51,898 bases of DNA from an uncultured Oscillospiraceae bacterium (GTDB lineage Bacteria > Bacillota > Clostridia > Oscillospirales > Acutalibacteraceae). The translations under genes were made by a program, and so were the position numbers. The stretch lies in the NCBI GenBank assembly GCA_900545625.1, contig UQZS01000006.1, positions 1 to 51,898 on the forward strand, given 5' to 3'. Below, piece by piece: positions 17,205-24,753 of the stretch; the stretch's first letter is position 1, and the number at the start of each line of letters is the position of its first letter. Under the pieces are notes generated by a model. That model saw only the letters and a list, made by a program, of their open reading frames with translations. It did not search any database and was not told the origin of the DNA.

Positions 17205-18158
17205 ATGAAAACGCTTAAAGTCACCCACTTCGGTATCCAAAGAAAAATCATTGCGAACATGACCTCGGAAAGCTGGGAGACCATCCCGCACGTGACCTAT
17301 ATGTATGAACCCGACGTGACCGAATTCATGCGTGAATACAAAAAGCTGAACTTTGACCGCAGCGGTGCGGATAAAATTTCCGTAAATACGCTGGTGCTCA
17401 AGGTCATCTGCGAGGGGCTCAAAGCCGCCCCCGCCATGAACGCCCATATTCATTTTAACCGTAAGCTTGTGCGCGGCGAGGTCAAAAGCTTTGAGGATAT
17501 CCATATTTCCATGCCGATGATCCTGCCGAACGGCGAGATGATGACCGTGAACCTGCATAATTTTGAGAACAAGAATTTAGACGAAATGACCGCCTATATC
17601 CATGACGTTGCCCGCCGTGCGGAGAATACGGATCTCAACGAAGCCATGTTCGAAGTGTCGCTGGACAATACGCTGACGGCCCTTCGCCACGGCAAGATCG
17701 GGCAGGCCGTCTGCAGGCTGATCGGTTCCAAAACCGGCAAGCACAAGGTACACACCCTGCACGGCAAGGCCAAGCGCGACTATGAGGCAATCCCCGTTTC
17801 CGACCGCCTGACCAAGTCGGACTTAGAGCAGGGTACGGTCACCGTTTCCAATATCGGTTCCGTGTACCGCGGGCAGAAAGGCGCCTGCTCGCTTTTGGAG
17901 ATCATCCCGCCGCAGGTCACGGCGTTCGGCGTGGGCGCGGTGCAGGATAAACCCGTTGTCGTTTGCGACGCCGCCGGCAAAAAGAGCGTCGAAGCACGGC
18001 AGGTGCTGCCCATCTGCATTGCCTTTGACCATCGTGCGCTCGATTTCGGCGACATCGTCCCATTCCTTCAAAAGCTCGACGCCATCTTTGCGCACCCGCA
18101 GATCATGCACACCTGGAAGAGCCGTGAAAAATCCGTGCGCACCGCGCGCGAGGCATAA
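17205..18158 (+). CDS. Stand-alone 2-oxoacid dehydrogenase E2-type acyltransferase domain
   Basis: A 317-aa protein consisting only of the catalytic domain of dihydrolipoamide acyltransferases (chloramphenicol acetyltransferase fold). Neither the lipoyl domain nor the peripheral-subunit-binding domain is present. The active-site block reads FDHRALDFGD: His276 and Asp280 match the HRxxD pair, but the usual following Gly is Phe. The segment TVSNIGSVYRGQKGACSLLEIIPPQVTAFGVG is typical of the fold. The start at 17205 has AAGGAG; longer in-frame extensions have none. No E1 or E3 genes are nearby, so a CoA-dependent acyl transfer to another acceptor is likely. Confidence 0.85.
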   Translation: MKTLKVTHFGIQRKIIANMTSESWETIPHVTYMYEPDVTEFMREYKKLNFDRSGADKISVNTLVLKVICEGLKAAPAMNAHIHFNRKLVRGEVKSFEDIHISMPMILPNGEMMTVNLHNFENKNLDEMTAYIHDVARRAENTDLNEAMFEVSLDNTLTALRHGKIGQAVCRLIGSKTGKHKVHTLHGKAKRDYEAIPVSDRLTKSDLEQGTVTVSNIGSVYRGQKGACSLLEIIPPQVTAFGVGAVQDKPVVVCDAAGKKSVEARQVLPICIAFDHRALDFGDIVPFLQKLDAIFAHPQIMHTWKSREKSVRTAREA

Positions 18159-18177
18159 AAGCTAAAGCAAAAGAACA

Positions 18178-18203
18178 GGGCGGCTTCCCAAAAGAAGTCG
18201 CCC
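18178..18203 (+). terminator. Terminator after the E2-like gene
   Basis: GGGCGGCTTC and GAAGTCGCCC pair with one G-T wobble around CCAAAA, followed by GTTTGCTG. It also lies at the end of the converging deacetylase gene. Confidence 0.6.
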
Positions 18204-18224
18204 GTTTGCTGTCTGTCTGGTTTG

Positions 18225-19208
18225 TCAGGTCTGCGGAAAATCGCGCAGGGATTTGAACACATACCCCTGCTCGCGCGCCCAGTCGATGATCTGCCCGAGC
18301 GCATTCGCGTTGTCGGGCGAGACCGAGTGCAGCAGGATCACTGCGCCCGGATGCAGACGTGAAGTGACGGTGTCAAAGGCGTACTGCGTACCGCGCTGGT
18401 TATCGAGATCCCAATCCTCATATGCGACCGACCAGAATACGCTGCGGTATCCGATCGAGCCGACCAGATCCAGCGCACAGTCGGAATATTCGCCCATCGG
18501 GAAGCGGAAGAACGGTTCGCTGTACCCGAAATTCGTGCGCAGGTAGTCATCCATGCCCTGGATCTCCTGCGCCATTTCGATCCTTGTGAGCGTCGGGAAG
18601 GACGGGTGCTTCACGGAGTGGTTGCCCACGATGTGCCCCTCCGTGATCATGCGGGCGATCAGGTCGGGGTTATCCTCCACCTGCGGCAGCGTGCAGAAAA
18701 ACGCCGCCGGAACGTCCTTTTCCTTGAGCGTGTCAAGGATCTTTTCGGTGTATCCGTTTTCGTAGCCGCAGTCAAAGGTCAAATACAGCGTCTTTTCCGC
18801 GCTTACGGTGTCCAGACAAAACGCCCGATAGCCGTTTTCGGAAAAGTAGCTTTGATTTTGAACCGATGTCTCGTGCGGCGCGCCGTCCTTTGCCACGCCG
18901 TAACTGTATCCGACTTTTTCAGTCGAAAGCCCGCGCGTGTTTTCCGGGTCTTCTACGGCAAAGTCCTGCAATGGGAGCGCGGGCAGCCCCGTGTACGTTT
19001 CGCCGTTCTGCAGAACGGGCTTTTGCGCCGTCACGGGCAGAGGCGTTGCAACCAGCGTGGTCTCATTGGTTGCGGGGTCGGTCAATTCCGGTTGCGCCTC
19101 GGTTGCGGGGTCTATCTGCCGTACGTTATCGCCTGCCGCAGAGTTGCCGCAGGCGCTGCAAAGCAGTATGCACAGCAACAGCAGACAGCAGATCCGTATG
19201 CGTTTCAT
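18225..19208 (-). CDS. Polysaccharide deacetylase lipoprotein (PdaA-like)
   Basis: A 327-aa carbohydrate esterase family 4 protein. A lipoprotein signal ends at LLCSACG; a Pro/Thr-rich linker (about 25-95) leads to the NodB domain. Motifs are LTFDCGYENGYT (motif 1, with Cys where many relatives have Asp and PdaA has Asn), HSVKHPS (zinc H-x3-H in motif 2), FRFPMGEYS (motif 3), and LHPGAVILLHSVSPDN (motif 5). Overall it is closest to PdaA, the muramic delta-lactam deacetylase of spore cortex synthesis. It acts outside the cell membrane on peptidoglycan. Confidence 0.88.
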   Translation of the reverse strand: MKRIRICCLLLLCILLCSACGNSAAGDNVRQIDPATEAQPELTDPATNETTLVATPLPVTAQKPVLQNGETYTGLPALPLQDFAVEDPENTRGLSTEKVGYSYGVAKDGAPHETSVQNQSYFSENGYRAFCLDTVSAEKTLYLTFDCGYENGYTEKILDTLKEKDVPAAFFCTLPQVEDNPDLIARMITEGHIVGNHSVKHPSFPTLTRIEMAQEIQGMDDYLRTNFGYSEPFFRFPMGEYSDCALDLVGSIGYRSVFWSVAYEDWDLDNQRGTQYAFDTVTSRLHPGAVILLHSVSPDNANALGQIIDWAREQGYVFKSLRDFPQT

Positions 19209-19275
19209 GGGGCTTTCACCACCTGTTGTTCGACAGCCCGAGATCGTTTGCGGCGGGCTGTTTGTAAAGCTGCTG

Positions 19276-19461
19276 TCACTTCATTATAGCATGCATATTG
19301 TCCACAAGATTCGAAAATGTGTTGACGGCCTTTTTTGCCGTTTTTTTCGCCTTGCGCTTTGTCGAGCCGCTTTTGACCATGCCGCTGACCATCGCCACGG
19401 CGCTGCCGACCGCCAAACTCACGCCGACGGCCTTCATGGCGGAATTCATGGAATTGTTCAT
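19276..19461 (-). CDS. 61-aa small protein of unknown function
   Basis: A 61-aa protein with an excellent ribosome site (AAAGGAGGAAACAGCA then ATG), so it is very likely translated. Residues about 11-29 form one hydrophobic, Gly/Ala/Val-rich helix; the following part is strongly basic (KRKAKKTAKKA), and the end is amphipathic. I do not recognise the family. A membrane-associated, DNA- or RNA-binding, or membrane-shaping role is possible. A leftward promoter-hairpin-terminator unit lies 134 nt upstream. Confidence 0.7.
   Translation of the reverse strand: MNNSMNSAMKAVGVSLAVGSAVAMVSGMVKSGSTKRKAKKTAKKAVNTFSNLVDNMHAIMK
19283..19291 (-). promoter_or_regulatory. Extended -10 promoter for the deacetylase
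   Basis: Minus strand TGCTATAAT with no good -35, at the 3' end of the 61-aa gene. The leader between it and the deacetylase start holds a hairpin (ACAGCCCG 19233-19240 with CGGGCTGT 19254-19261) that lacks a T-tract. Confidence 0.4.
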
Positions 19462-19594
19462 TGCTGTTTCCTCCTTTTGCTTGGGTTCGCCCGCGTGTGC
19501 AAAATCACGTTACAAATGCAGGCTGTATATAGTTTGCACATGAAATTTCGGTTTAGCCGCGCAAAAAACTGCTGTATCGGAAAATTTTGCCAAA

Positions 19595-19674
19595 TAAAAA
19601 AACCTGCCCGCCTGTGCGGTGCAGGCGGGCAGTCAAGCACCCGGGGAAGGTACGACCCGGGCAAAAGAGAGGGT
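19595..19674 (-). ncRNA. Candidate small RNA or attenuator (about 80 nt)
   Basis: On the minus strand the promoter at 19709-19681 would start a transcript near 19674. It can fold into a hairpin of two CCCGGG arms (19661-19656 and 19645-19640), then an 11-bp GC-rich stem (CTGCCCGCCTG with its complement, 19632-19604) followed by TTTTTTT. No gene ends here, so this terminator belongs to a short RNA or an attenuated leader for the 61-aa gene. The 364 nt between 19462 and 19825 hold only this and the trmL promoter. Confidence 0.5.
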
Positions 19675-19680
19675 ATATAT

Positions 19681-19709
19681 ATTGTAATACAAAAAGTTAT
19701 AAAACGCAA
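19681..19709 (-). promoter_or_regulatory. Promoter of the candidate small RNA
   Basis: Minus strand TTGCGT, 17 bp, TACAAT. Confidence 0.55.
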
Positions 19710-19743
19710 CATAAAAATGTGTGCTGTCCAAAATCTGTCCGGC

Positions 19744-19772
19744 TTTACTTTTTCCGAAAAAGCTGGTAGAAT
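19744..19772 (+). promoter_or_regulatory. trmL promoter
   Basis: TTTACT, 17 bp, TAGAAT, about 50 nt before the trmL start. Confidence 0.5.
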
Positions 19773-19825
19773 ATGCGGCAGAATCTGCAAAAAAGGAGAG
19801 CCGCGGAGCGACGCGGAAAAGAGAA

Positions 19826-20329
19826 ATGGCGTTAAACATTGTGTTGGTCGAGCCCGAGATCCCGCAGAACACGGGCAATATCGCGCGCACCTGTGCAGCG
19901 ACGGGCGCACGGCTGCATCTGGTCGGCCCCATGGGCTTTACCGTAGATGACCGCAAGCTCAAGCGTGCCGGCTTAGACTATTGGCGGCTGTTGGACATCA
20001 CCTATTATGACAGCCTGCGGGAGTTTTTGGACAAAACGCCGCAAAAGGACAATTTCTTTTTCTTTACAACGAAGGGCAAGCACATCTATTCCGACCTGCG
20101 GTATCCCGAAAACGCATATCTGTTTTTCGGCAAGGAGACAAAAGGCCTGCCCGAATGGCTGCTGCACGAAAATCCTGCGTTCTGCGCACGCCTACCCATG
20201 CTTGACGACGCGCGCGCCCGCAGCCTGAACCTCTCGAACACCGTTGCTGTCGCGGTATATGAAGTCCTGCGGCAGTGGGGCTTCCCCAAGCTTTTGTGCG
20301 AGGGGCATTTGCGCGAATACGAAGATTGA
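19826..20329 (+). CDS. trmL: tRNA (cytidine(34)-2'-O)-methyltransferase
   Basis: A 167-aa SPOUT methyltransferase that 2'-O-methylates the wobble base of certain tRNA-Leu. The N-terminus NIVLVEPEIPQNTGNIARTC, the segment LVGPMGF...KRAGLDYW, FGKETKGLPEWLL and the final LNLSNTVAVAVYEVLRQW cover the whole trefoil-knot fold. The start at 19826 (MALNIV) matches family members; upstream in-frame codons are not conserved-looking. It stands alone between its promoter and a terminator. Confidence 0.94.
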   Translation: MALNIVLVEPEIPQNTGNIARTCAATGARLHLVGPMGFTVDDRKLKRAGLDYWRLLDITYYDSLREFLDKTPQKDNFFFFTTKGKHIYSDLRYPENAYLFFGKETKGLPEWLLHENPAFCARLPMLDDARARSLNLSNTVAVAVYEVLRQWGFPKLLCEGHLREYED

Positions 20330-20330
20330 A

Positions 20331-20366
20331 AAATTCCCGAAGCGGCGTTGTCTGCTTCGGGAATTT
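20331..20366. terminator. Terminator between trmL and the GH13 gene
   Basis: AAATTCCCGAAGC and its exact complement form a 13-bp stem with a 10-nt loop and flanking A/T runs. It can end both converging transcripts. Confidence 0.8.
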
Positions 20367-20392
20367 TATGTGTTATGGGATTTTGATGTGGC

Positions 20393-22063
20393 TTACTCGT
20401 ACAAATACACGCGCGCTTCGTACGGCCGCATGGCGCAGATGTTCGGCTTTGCCGGGGCATCCTTGTAGTTGCACAAAAGCAGCTTGCCCTTCGTCAGGTC
20501 AAAGCCCTCCGGCGCGCGGAAAGTCCGGGTCTCCTCTGCAAACGAGCAGATGATCAGCGCCTTTTGCCCTTCGTAATTGCGTTCATAGCAATAGAAATCT
20601 TTGCTCTCGTGCATATGCTCGCGGTAGCTGCCGTAGATGAACAGCTTACTGCCTTGCCGGATCTTTAAGAGCTTGCGGTAGTAGTGGAGTATGGAATCCT
20701 TGTCGTGCTCGGCTTCCTTGACATTGATCTCCTTGTAGCTCGGCGCAACACCGAACCACGGCTCGACGGGCGAAAAGCCTGCGTATTGGCTCGAATCCCA
20801 CTGCACGGGCGTACGTGCGTTCTCACGGCTGGTGCGGTTGGCGATCTCAAGATATTTTGCATCGGAAAAGCCGAATTTCTTGAACAGGCGCTCGTTGTTG
20901 AAGGTCACAACGTCCTTGAACTTGTGGATGTCATCGAGATGGTTGTTGATCATCCCGATCTCCTGCCCTTGATAGATAAAGGGCGTGCCGCATTGGAAAT
21001 AGCACATGGTCGCGAGCATTTTGCCGCTTTCCTTGCGGAACTTCTCACTGCCGTACCGGCTGATGATGCGCGGGTGATCGTGGTTCTCTAAATACAGCGC
21101 GTTCCAGGATTTGCCGTACAGATCCTCCTGCCAGTGTGTGAACGCCTTTTTCATTTTGCGCAGGCTGAAGGGCATGGCAATGGTGTCGGTCATAAAGCAG
21201 TCCGCCTGCATGTGGTCAAAGCTGATCATCATGTCAAGCTCGCGGTTCGGCCCTGAGGTGAACGCCAGCGCGTCCTTGGAATTCGTCATGGGCGACTCGC
21301 CGACCATAAAGCAGTCGTAGTCCTTACAAATGTCGCGGCGGAATTCCGAGAGGTACTCATGGATGTGCGGCCCTTTGTTATAATGCTCAATGCCCGTGGC
21401 GATGGGCAGCGGGAAGCCGTTAGGCAGTCCCTCGCGCTTGGAGATAAAGGTGATGACGTCCTCACGGAAGCCGTCCACGCCCATATCAAGCCAAAAGCGC
21501 ATGATGTTTTTGACCTCTTCACGCACCTTTGGATTGTCCATATTCAGATCGGGCTGTTTTTTGGCGAAAACGTGCAAATAATATTCCCCGCGCACGTCGT
21601 CGTATTCCCAAGCGCCGCCCTCGAAGGTGGAAAGCCAGTTGTTCGGCGGCTTTTTGCCGTCCTTGCCCTTGCCTTTTCGCCAGATATAATAATCGCGATA
21701 GGGGTTGTCGGCGCCGCCCTTGCGGCTTTCCCGGAACCACATGTGCTCGTCGGAGGTGTGGTTGACGACCAGATCCATAATGACCTTCATCCCGCGCTCG
21801 TGTGCGCCGTCAAGTACCTGCTTAAACAGATCCAGGTCGCCGTAGTCGGGCGAGATATTTTTATAGTCTGCAATGTCATAGCCGTAATCCGCGTTCGGCG
21901 AAGGGTACAGCGGCGAAAACCAAATGGCGGTAGCGCCAAGGCTTTTGATGTAATCGAGCTTTTCGAGTACACCCCAAAGGTCGCCGATGCCGTCGCCGTT
22001 GCCGTCTTTAAACGAGCGCGGCCAAATCTGATAAATGACCGCCTCTTTGTACCAATCCGACAT
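20393..22063 (-). CDS. GH13 alpha-glucosidase (oligo-1,6-glucosidase type)
   Basis: A 556-aa cytoplasmic GH13 enzyme. Region I DLVVNHTS, region II GVDGFREDV (nucleophile Asp), region III FMVGESP (acid/base Glu) and region IV LENHDHPR are all intact; the start MSDWYKEAVIYQIWPRSFKDGNGDGIGDL is typical of subfamily 31 (oligo-1,6-glucosidases, alpha-glucosidases, trehalose-6-phosphate hydrolases). Val after DL in region I and MDLVVNHT fit alpha-1,6 action, but substrate is not certain. The start follows GGGAGAG. Two candidate promoters and a cre-like site precede it, pointing to carbon catabolite control. Confidence 0.93.
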   Translation of the reverse strand: MSDWYKEAVIYQIWPRSFKDGNGDGIGDLWGVLEKLDYIKSLGATAIWFSPLYPSPNADYGYDIADYKNISPDYGDLDLFKQVLDGAHERGMKVIMDLVVNHTSDEHMWFRESRKGGADNPYRDYYIWRKGKGKDGKKPPNNWLSTFEGGAWEYDDVRGEYYLHVFAKKQPDLNMDNPKVREEVKNIMRFWLDMGVDGFREDVITFISKREGLPNGFPLPIATGIEHYNKGPHIHEYLSEFRRDICKDYDCFMVGESPMTNSKDALAFTSGPNRELDMMISFDHMQADCFMTDTIAMPFSLRKMKKAFTHWQEDLYGKSWNALYLENHDHPRIISRYGSEKFRKESGKMLATMCYFQCGTPFIYQGQEIGMINNHLDDIHKFKDVVTFNNERLFKKFGFSDAKYLEIANRTSRENARTPVQWDSSQYAGFSPVEPWFGVAPSYKEINVKEAEHDKDSILHYYRKLLKIRQGSKLFIYGSYREHMHESKDFYCYERNYEGQKALIICSFAEETRTFRAPEGFDLTKGKLLLCNYKDAPAKPNICAMRPYEARVYLYE

Positions 22064-22096
22064 GTCGTTCTCTCCCTTTTTGCCTGAATTTTCTAT

Positions 22097-22125
22097 ATCG
22101 TATCACATTTTTTTATGAAAAACAA
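22097..22125 (-). promoter_or_regulatory. Proximal promoter of the GH13 gene
   Basis: Minus strand TTGTTT, 17 bp, TACGAT. Confidence 0.5.
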
Positions 22126-22183
22126 TGGGGCAAAACAAAAAAACAAGCATAGGTCAGGGTGCATAACAGGAGAAAAGTGCCGC

Positions 22184-22212
22184 ATCATACCGTTTTCAAA
22201 CAAAATACACAA
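22184..22212 (-). promoter_or_regulatory. Distal promoter of the GH13 gene
   Basis: Minus strand TTGTGT, 17 bp, TATGAT; the -10 box overlaps the cre-like site. Confidence 0.45.
22185..22198 (-). promoter_or_regulatory. cre-like site (CcpA)
   Basis: Minus strand TGAAAACGGTATGA matches the cre consensus TGNAARCGNWWWCA at 13 of 14 positions. It covers the distal -10, a position where CcpA would repress. Confidence 0.5.
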
Positions 22213-22252
22213 AACCACCTGAAAAAACCAAATTTGTTTTCATAAAATGCGG

Positions 22253-22281
22253 TTGTACTTTGTGAAAAAAAGTGCTACAAT
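22253..22281 (+). promoter_or_regulatory. Promoter of the V/A-ATPase operon
   Basis: TTGTAC, 17 bp, TACAAT, about 37 bp before the first ATPase gene. No other promoter or terminator is obvious through the following ten genes. Confidence 0.7.
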
Positions 22282-22317
22282 CAGTTCTTAATAAAACAGA
22301 TGATCGGAGGGCTTTTC

Positions 22318-22632
22318 ATGGAAAACGCGCTGAACATGATCGTCGAAGCAGACCGTGCCGCGCGTGAGCGCGTGGAGCAGGCACGGCAGCGGCGCGAGGC
22401 GTTGACACAAACGCTTGCCGAACAAAAGAAAGAGATTGACGAAGCGCACACTGCCGAAGCGAAAGCGGAGATCGAGCGTGCACGCAAGACCAAGCAGCAA
22501 AAGCTCGAGGCGCAAAGCCGCGCCATCTCGGAAAGAGAAAAAAACCTTGCCGCGCGTTTGGAAGAACGTTATAATGCCGGACATGCCGCATGGGAGGACG
22601 CACTGTTCTCTGCGGTGATCAAAGGCGAATAA
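22318..22632 (+). CDS. V/A-type ATPase subunit G/H (peripheral stalk)
   Basis: A 104-aa, almost wholly coiled-coil protein rich in Ala, Glu, Arg and Lys (AARERVEQARQRREALTQTLAEQKKEI). Its position at the head of the operon and its composition match the stalk subunit called G or H (NtpF). It would pair with subunit E to form the peripheral stalks. The start at 22318 has CGGAGG 7 nt upstream; the ATG at 22300 has none. Such coiled coils diverge fast, so the call relies mainly on context. Confidence 0.75.
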   Translation: MENALNMIVEADRAARERVEQARQRREALTQTLAEQKKEIDEAHTAEAKAEIERARKTKQQKLEAQSRAISEREKNLAARLEERYNAGHAAWEDALFSAVIKGE

Positions 22633-22669
22633 ATACGGACGTTTGTACCCGGAAAAGGAGGTTCGGCGC

Positions 22670-23737
22670 ATGAAAAAAATCGCTTCGCTTTCCGCAGGCG
22701 CGCTTACGGCAAAGGCGCATGCGATGTACGGGGATATTCTCGGCGCCGACACATATCGGGAAATGCTCGGCTGCCGCAGCATAGCGGAGCTTGCCGCTTT
22801 CTTGCGCGACCACACGGCGTATGCGTCGGTGTTCGGCGATTTAGCGCGTGTGCGCATCCAGCGCGCACGGTTCGAAGCGCTGCTGCGCAAATATACGATG
22901 ACCCGCATCGCGTCGCTTGCCGCGGCGGAAAAGGCGCTCGGCGGCAGCCTTTATCGGGCGCTTATTATGGATTACGATGCCGAGCTGCTGATCACCTGTG
23001 CCGAATACCTCGGTTCCGAGGGGGTCGGCGAGTCCTTGCAGTTTGTGCCCGCTTTTTATCGCGAGAACTCTCAGCTTAACGAGCAAGCGCTGTTTCGTGC
23101 GCGCGATTTGGATGCACTGGACGCCGCACTGGACGGTACGCCGTATGACCGTCTGCTGGACGGCTTTCGCGCGGGCGCGCCGTTTTCGGTGCGCGCGCTG
23201 GAGCTTTTGGTGGACGAAAGCGTGAATACGCGCGCCGAGCAGCTGATCCGCGAAAACTATTCGGGCGAAACGCGCAGCGCGCTGCTCGAAAACCTGCGCA
23301 TGCGCGCGGACATGAAAACCGTTGAAAGCCTGTACCGCATGAAGACGTACTACCCGGACGCGGATGCACGCCGCACGGGCGTGCTTTCCAACACGGTGAC
23401 CGCCTTTACGCAAAGCGAGCGTACCGCCCTGCTCGAGTGCAAGGATGCGGCTGCGCTCACACAGGTGCTCAAACGGTCGGTTTACGGTAAGCTGCCCGGA
23501 CTTTTCCAAGCGGGCGTTATCGAGCATAAAACGAACGAGGCTATGCTTCGCGCCCACATACACCAGCTTCGTTATTCCACCATTCCGCAGGTCGTGCTCG
23601 TCAGCTTTGTCGGTATCCAGCAAAATGAAATGACCAATCTGATCCACATTTCGGAGGGGATCCGATACGGGCTTCCGCCCGAAGAGATCGCCGCGTTTCT
23701 GGTGACAAAAGAGAATGTGCGCGCGTCCGAAACGTAA
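22670..23737 (+). CDS. ntpC: V/A-type ATPase subunit C (AC39/d type)
   Basis: A 355-aa helical subunit of the AC39 family, which caps the membrane ring and links it to the central shaft (D/F). Features include AHAMYGDILGADTYREMLGC near the start, three repeated helical units, and the conserved end LIHISEGIRYGLPPEEIAAFL. The start at 22670 has AAAGGAGG at normal spacing. It lies before subunit I here, whereas many Clostridia place C after K and E; the order G-C-I'-I-K-F-E-A-B-D is thus somewhat rearranged. Confidence 0.9.
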   Translation: MKKIASLSAGALTAKAHAMYGDILGADTYREMLGCRSIAELAAFLRDHTAYASVFGDLARVRIQRARFEALLRKYTMTRIASLAAAEKALGGSLYRALIMDYDAELLITCAEYLGSEGVGESLQFVPAFYRENSQLNEQALFRARDLDALDAALDGTPYDRLLDGFRAGAPFSVRALELLVDESVNTRAEQLIRENYSGETRSALLENLRMRADMKTVESLYRMKTYYPDADARRTGVLSNTVTAFTQSERTALLECKDAAALTQVLKRSVYGKLPGLFQAGVIEHKTNEAMLRAHIHQLRYSTIPQVVLVSFVGIQQNEMTNLIHISEGIRYGLPPEEIAAFLVTKENVRASET

Positions 23738-23764
23738 CGGGCCTGTGTGAAAGGAAGGCTTTCC

Positions 23765-24712
23765 ATGAGAAAACGAAAATTTGCGGTTCTCAGGCTCCTG
23801 ATCGCTTCGGAAGAAATGGATGCGGTTTGCAGAGCTTTGAAGCAATACGGCTTCCGGCCGCAGTTTGATACCGAAACGCCGACATCGGCATATCACGGCA
23901 TGGAGAAAAAGAGCGGCGGCGACAGCCCGTATACGCATACGCTCTCGCATCTGCGTTTTGTGCTGGATGTCGCCGGGAAACCGCTTCCCGAAGCCGATAT
24001 CCATGCGGCTCTGCCGGAAGACTGGCATGAAAAAGCTGAGGCACTTTATAAAGCCTGCCGAACGCTTCAAAAAGAGAAAACACAGCTGCAAGAGCAGGAG
24101 GACGCCTGCCGGCAGGGGCAAAAAAAGCTGGAGTTGTTCGGCGATTTGACTGTAGACATGCAGGATATTGCGGAATGCACGTTCATCCGCGTTCGATTCG
24201 GGCATATGCCCGCGGAAAGCTACGAGCGTATGCGTGCGCTGTATGCAGACAATCCGTATGTAGAGTTTTTCCCATCTTTTTCGGACGGCGGCGAGATCTT
24301 CGGAATGTATTTTGCGCCGCGCGATATGGCGCAGCGGATTGATGCGATCTTTGCCTCTCTTTTGTTTGAGTCGCTTGCCATACCTTCGTTATCAGGCAAT
24401 ACCGCCGAGATCGGCACGGAATTTGAGCGAAGCCTGCACATCTTGGAGACGGAGCTTTCCGACGTCGAGCAGCGCCTGGAACGGTTCTTTGCAAAAGAAG
24501 AGGAGACCGTCCGTGCGCTGTATGCCGCGCTTGCCGGGGCAGAGTCGCTGTTTGCGCTGAAAGCCTATGCGACGTGCTGCAAGGGCTCCTACATCCTGAC
24601 CGGGCTGCTGCCCGAAGAACGGCTGCGGGAGCTGTACGCTGTTCTTGAAAACAGCAAACAAGTCTATGTGATCCGAAAGGGCTGCGTCAAGCAGCGTTTT
24701 GCGACGGCCTGA
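23765..24712 (+). CDS. Subunit I-like protein lacking the membrane domain (I')
   Basis: A 315-aa soluble protein closely resembling the N-terminal cytoplasmic half of the full subunit I encoded next. Compare FIRVRFGHMPAESYERM, FFPSFSDGGEIFGMYFAPRD and ASLLFESLAIP here with FIKVRFGHMPKESLARL, the GVYFAPVDRLDEVD block and AFLLFEPFSVP in the next gene. It ends at the point where the other goes on to the membrane part; no transmembrane segment is present. The frame is open, the start has AAGGAAGG (ATG 23765), and the stop is clean, so it is not an obvious pseudogene. It could replace one lobe contact of a peripheral stalk or regulate assembly. Confidence 0.8.
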   Translation: MRKRKFAVLRLLIASEEMDAVCRALKQYGFRPQFDTETPTSAYHGMEKKSGGDSPYTHTLSHLRFVLDVAGKPLPEADIHAALPEDWHEKAEALYKACRTLQKEKTQLQEQEDACRQGQKKLELFGDLTVDMQDIAECTFIRVRFGHMPAESYERMRALYADNPYVEFFPSFSDGGEIFGMYFAPRDMAQRIDAIFASLLFESLAIPSLSGNTAEIGTEFERSLHILETELSDVEQRLERFFAKEEETVRALYAALAGAESLFALKAYATCCKGSYILTGLLPEERLRELYAVLENSKQVYVIRKGCVKQRFATA

Positions 24713-24753
24713 TCTTTCCCCGCAAAATAATCTTCTAAGGAAAAGGAGATACC

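Noticed and set aside
22841..24205. 454-aa open frame antisense to ATPase subunits C and I'
   Set aside because: No ribosome site, Arg/His-rich composition typical of reverse-strand shadows in GC-rich DNA, and the opposite strand carries recognised ATPase genes.
23765..24712. I' as a simple truncated pseudogene
   Set aside because: Full open frame, own ribosome site, normal spacing and consistent codon use; no matching membrane-domain debris follows its stop.
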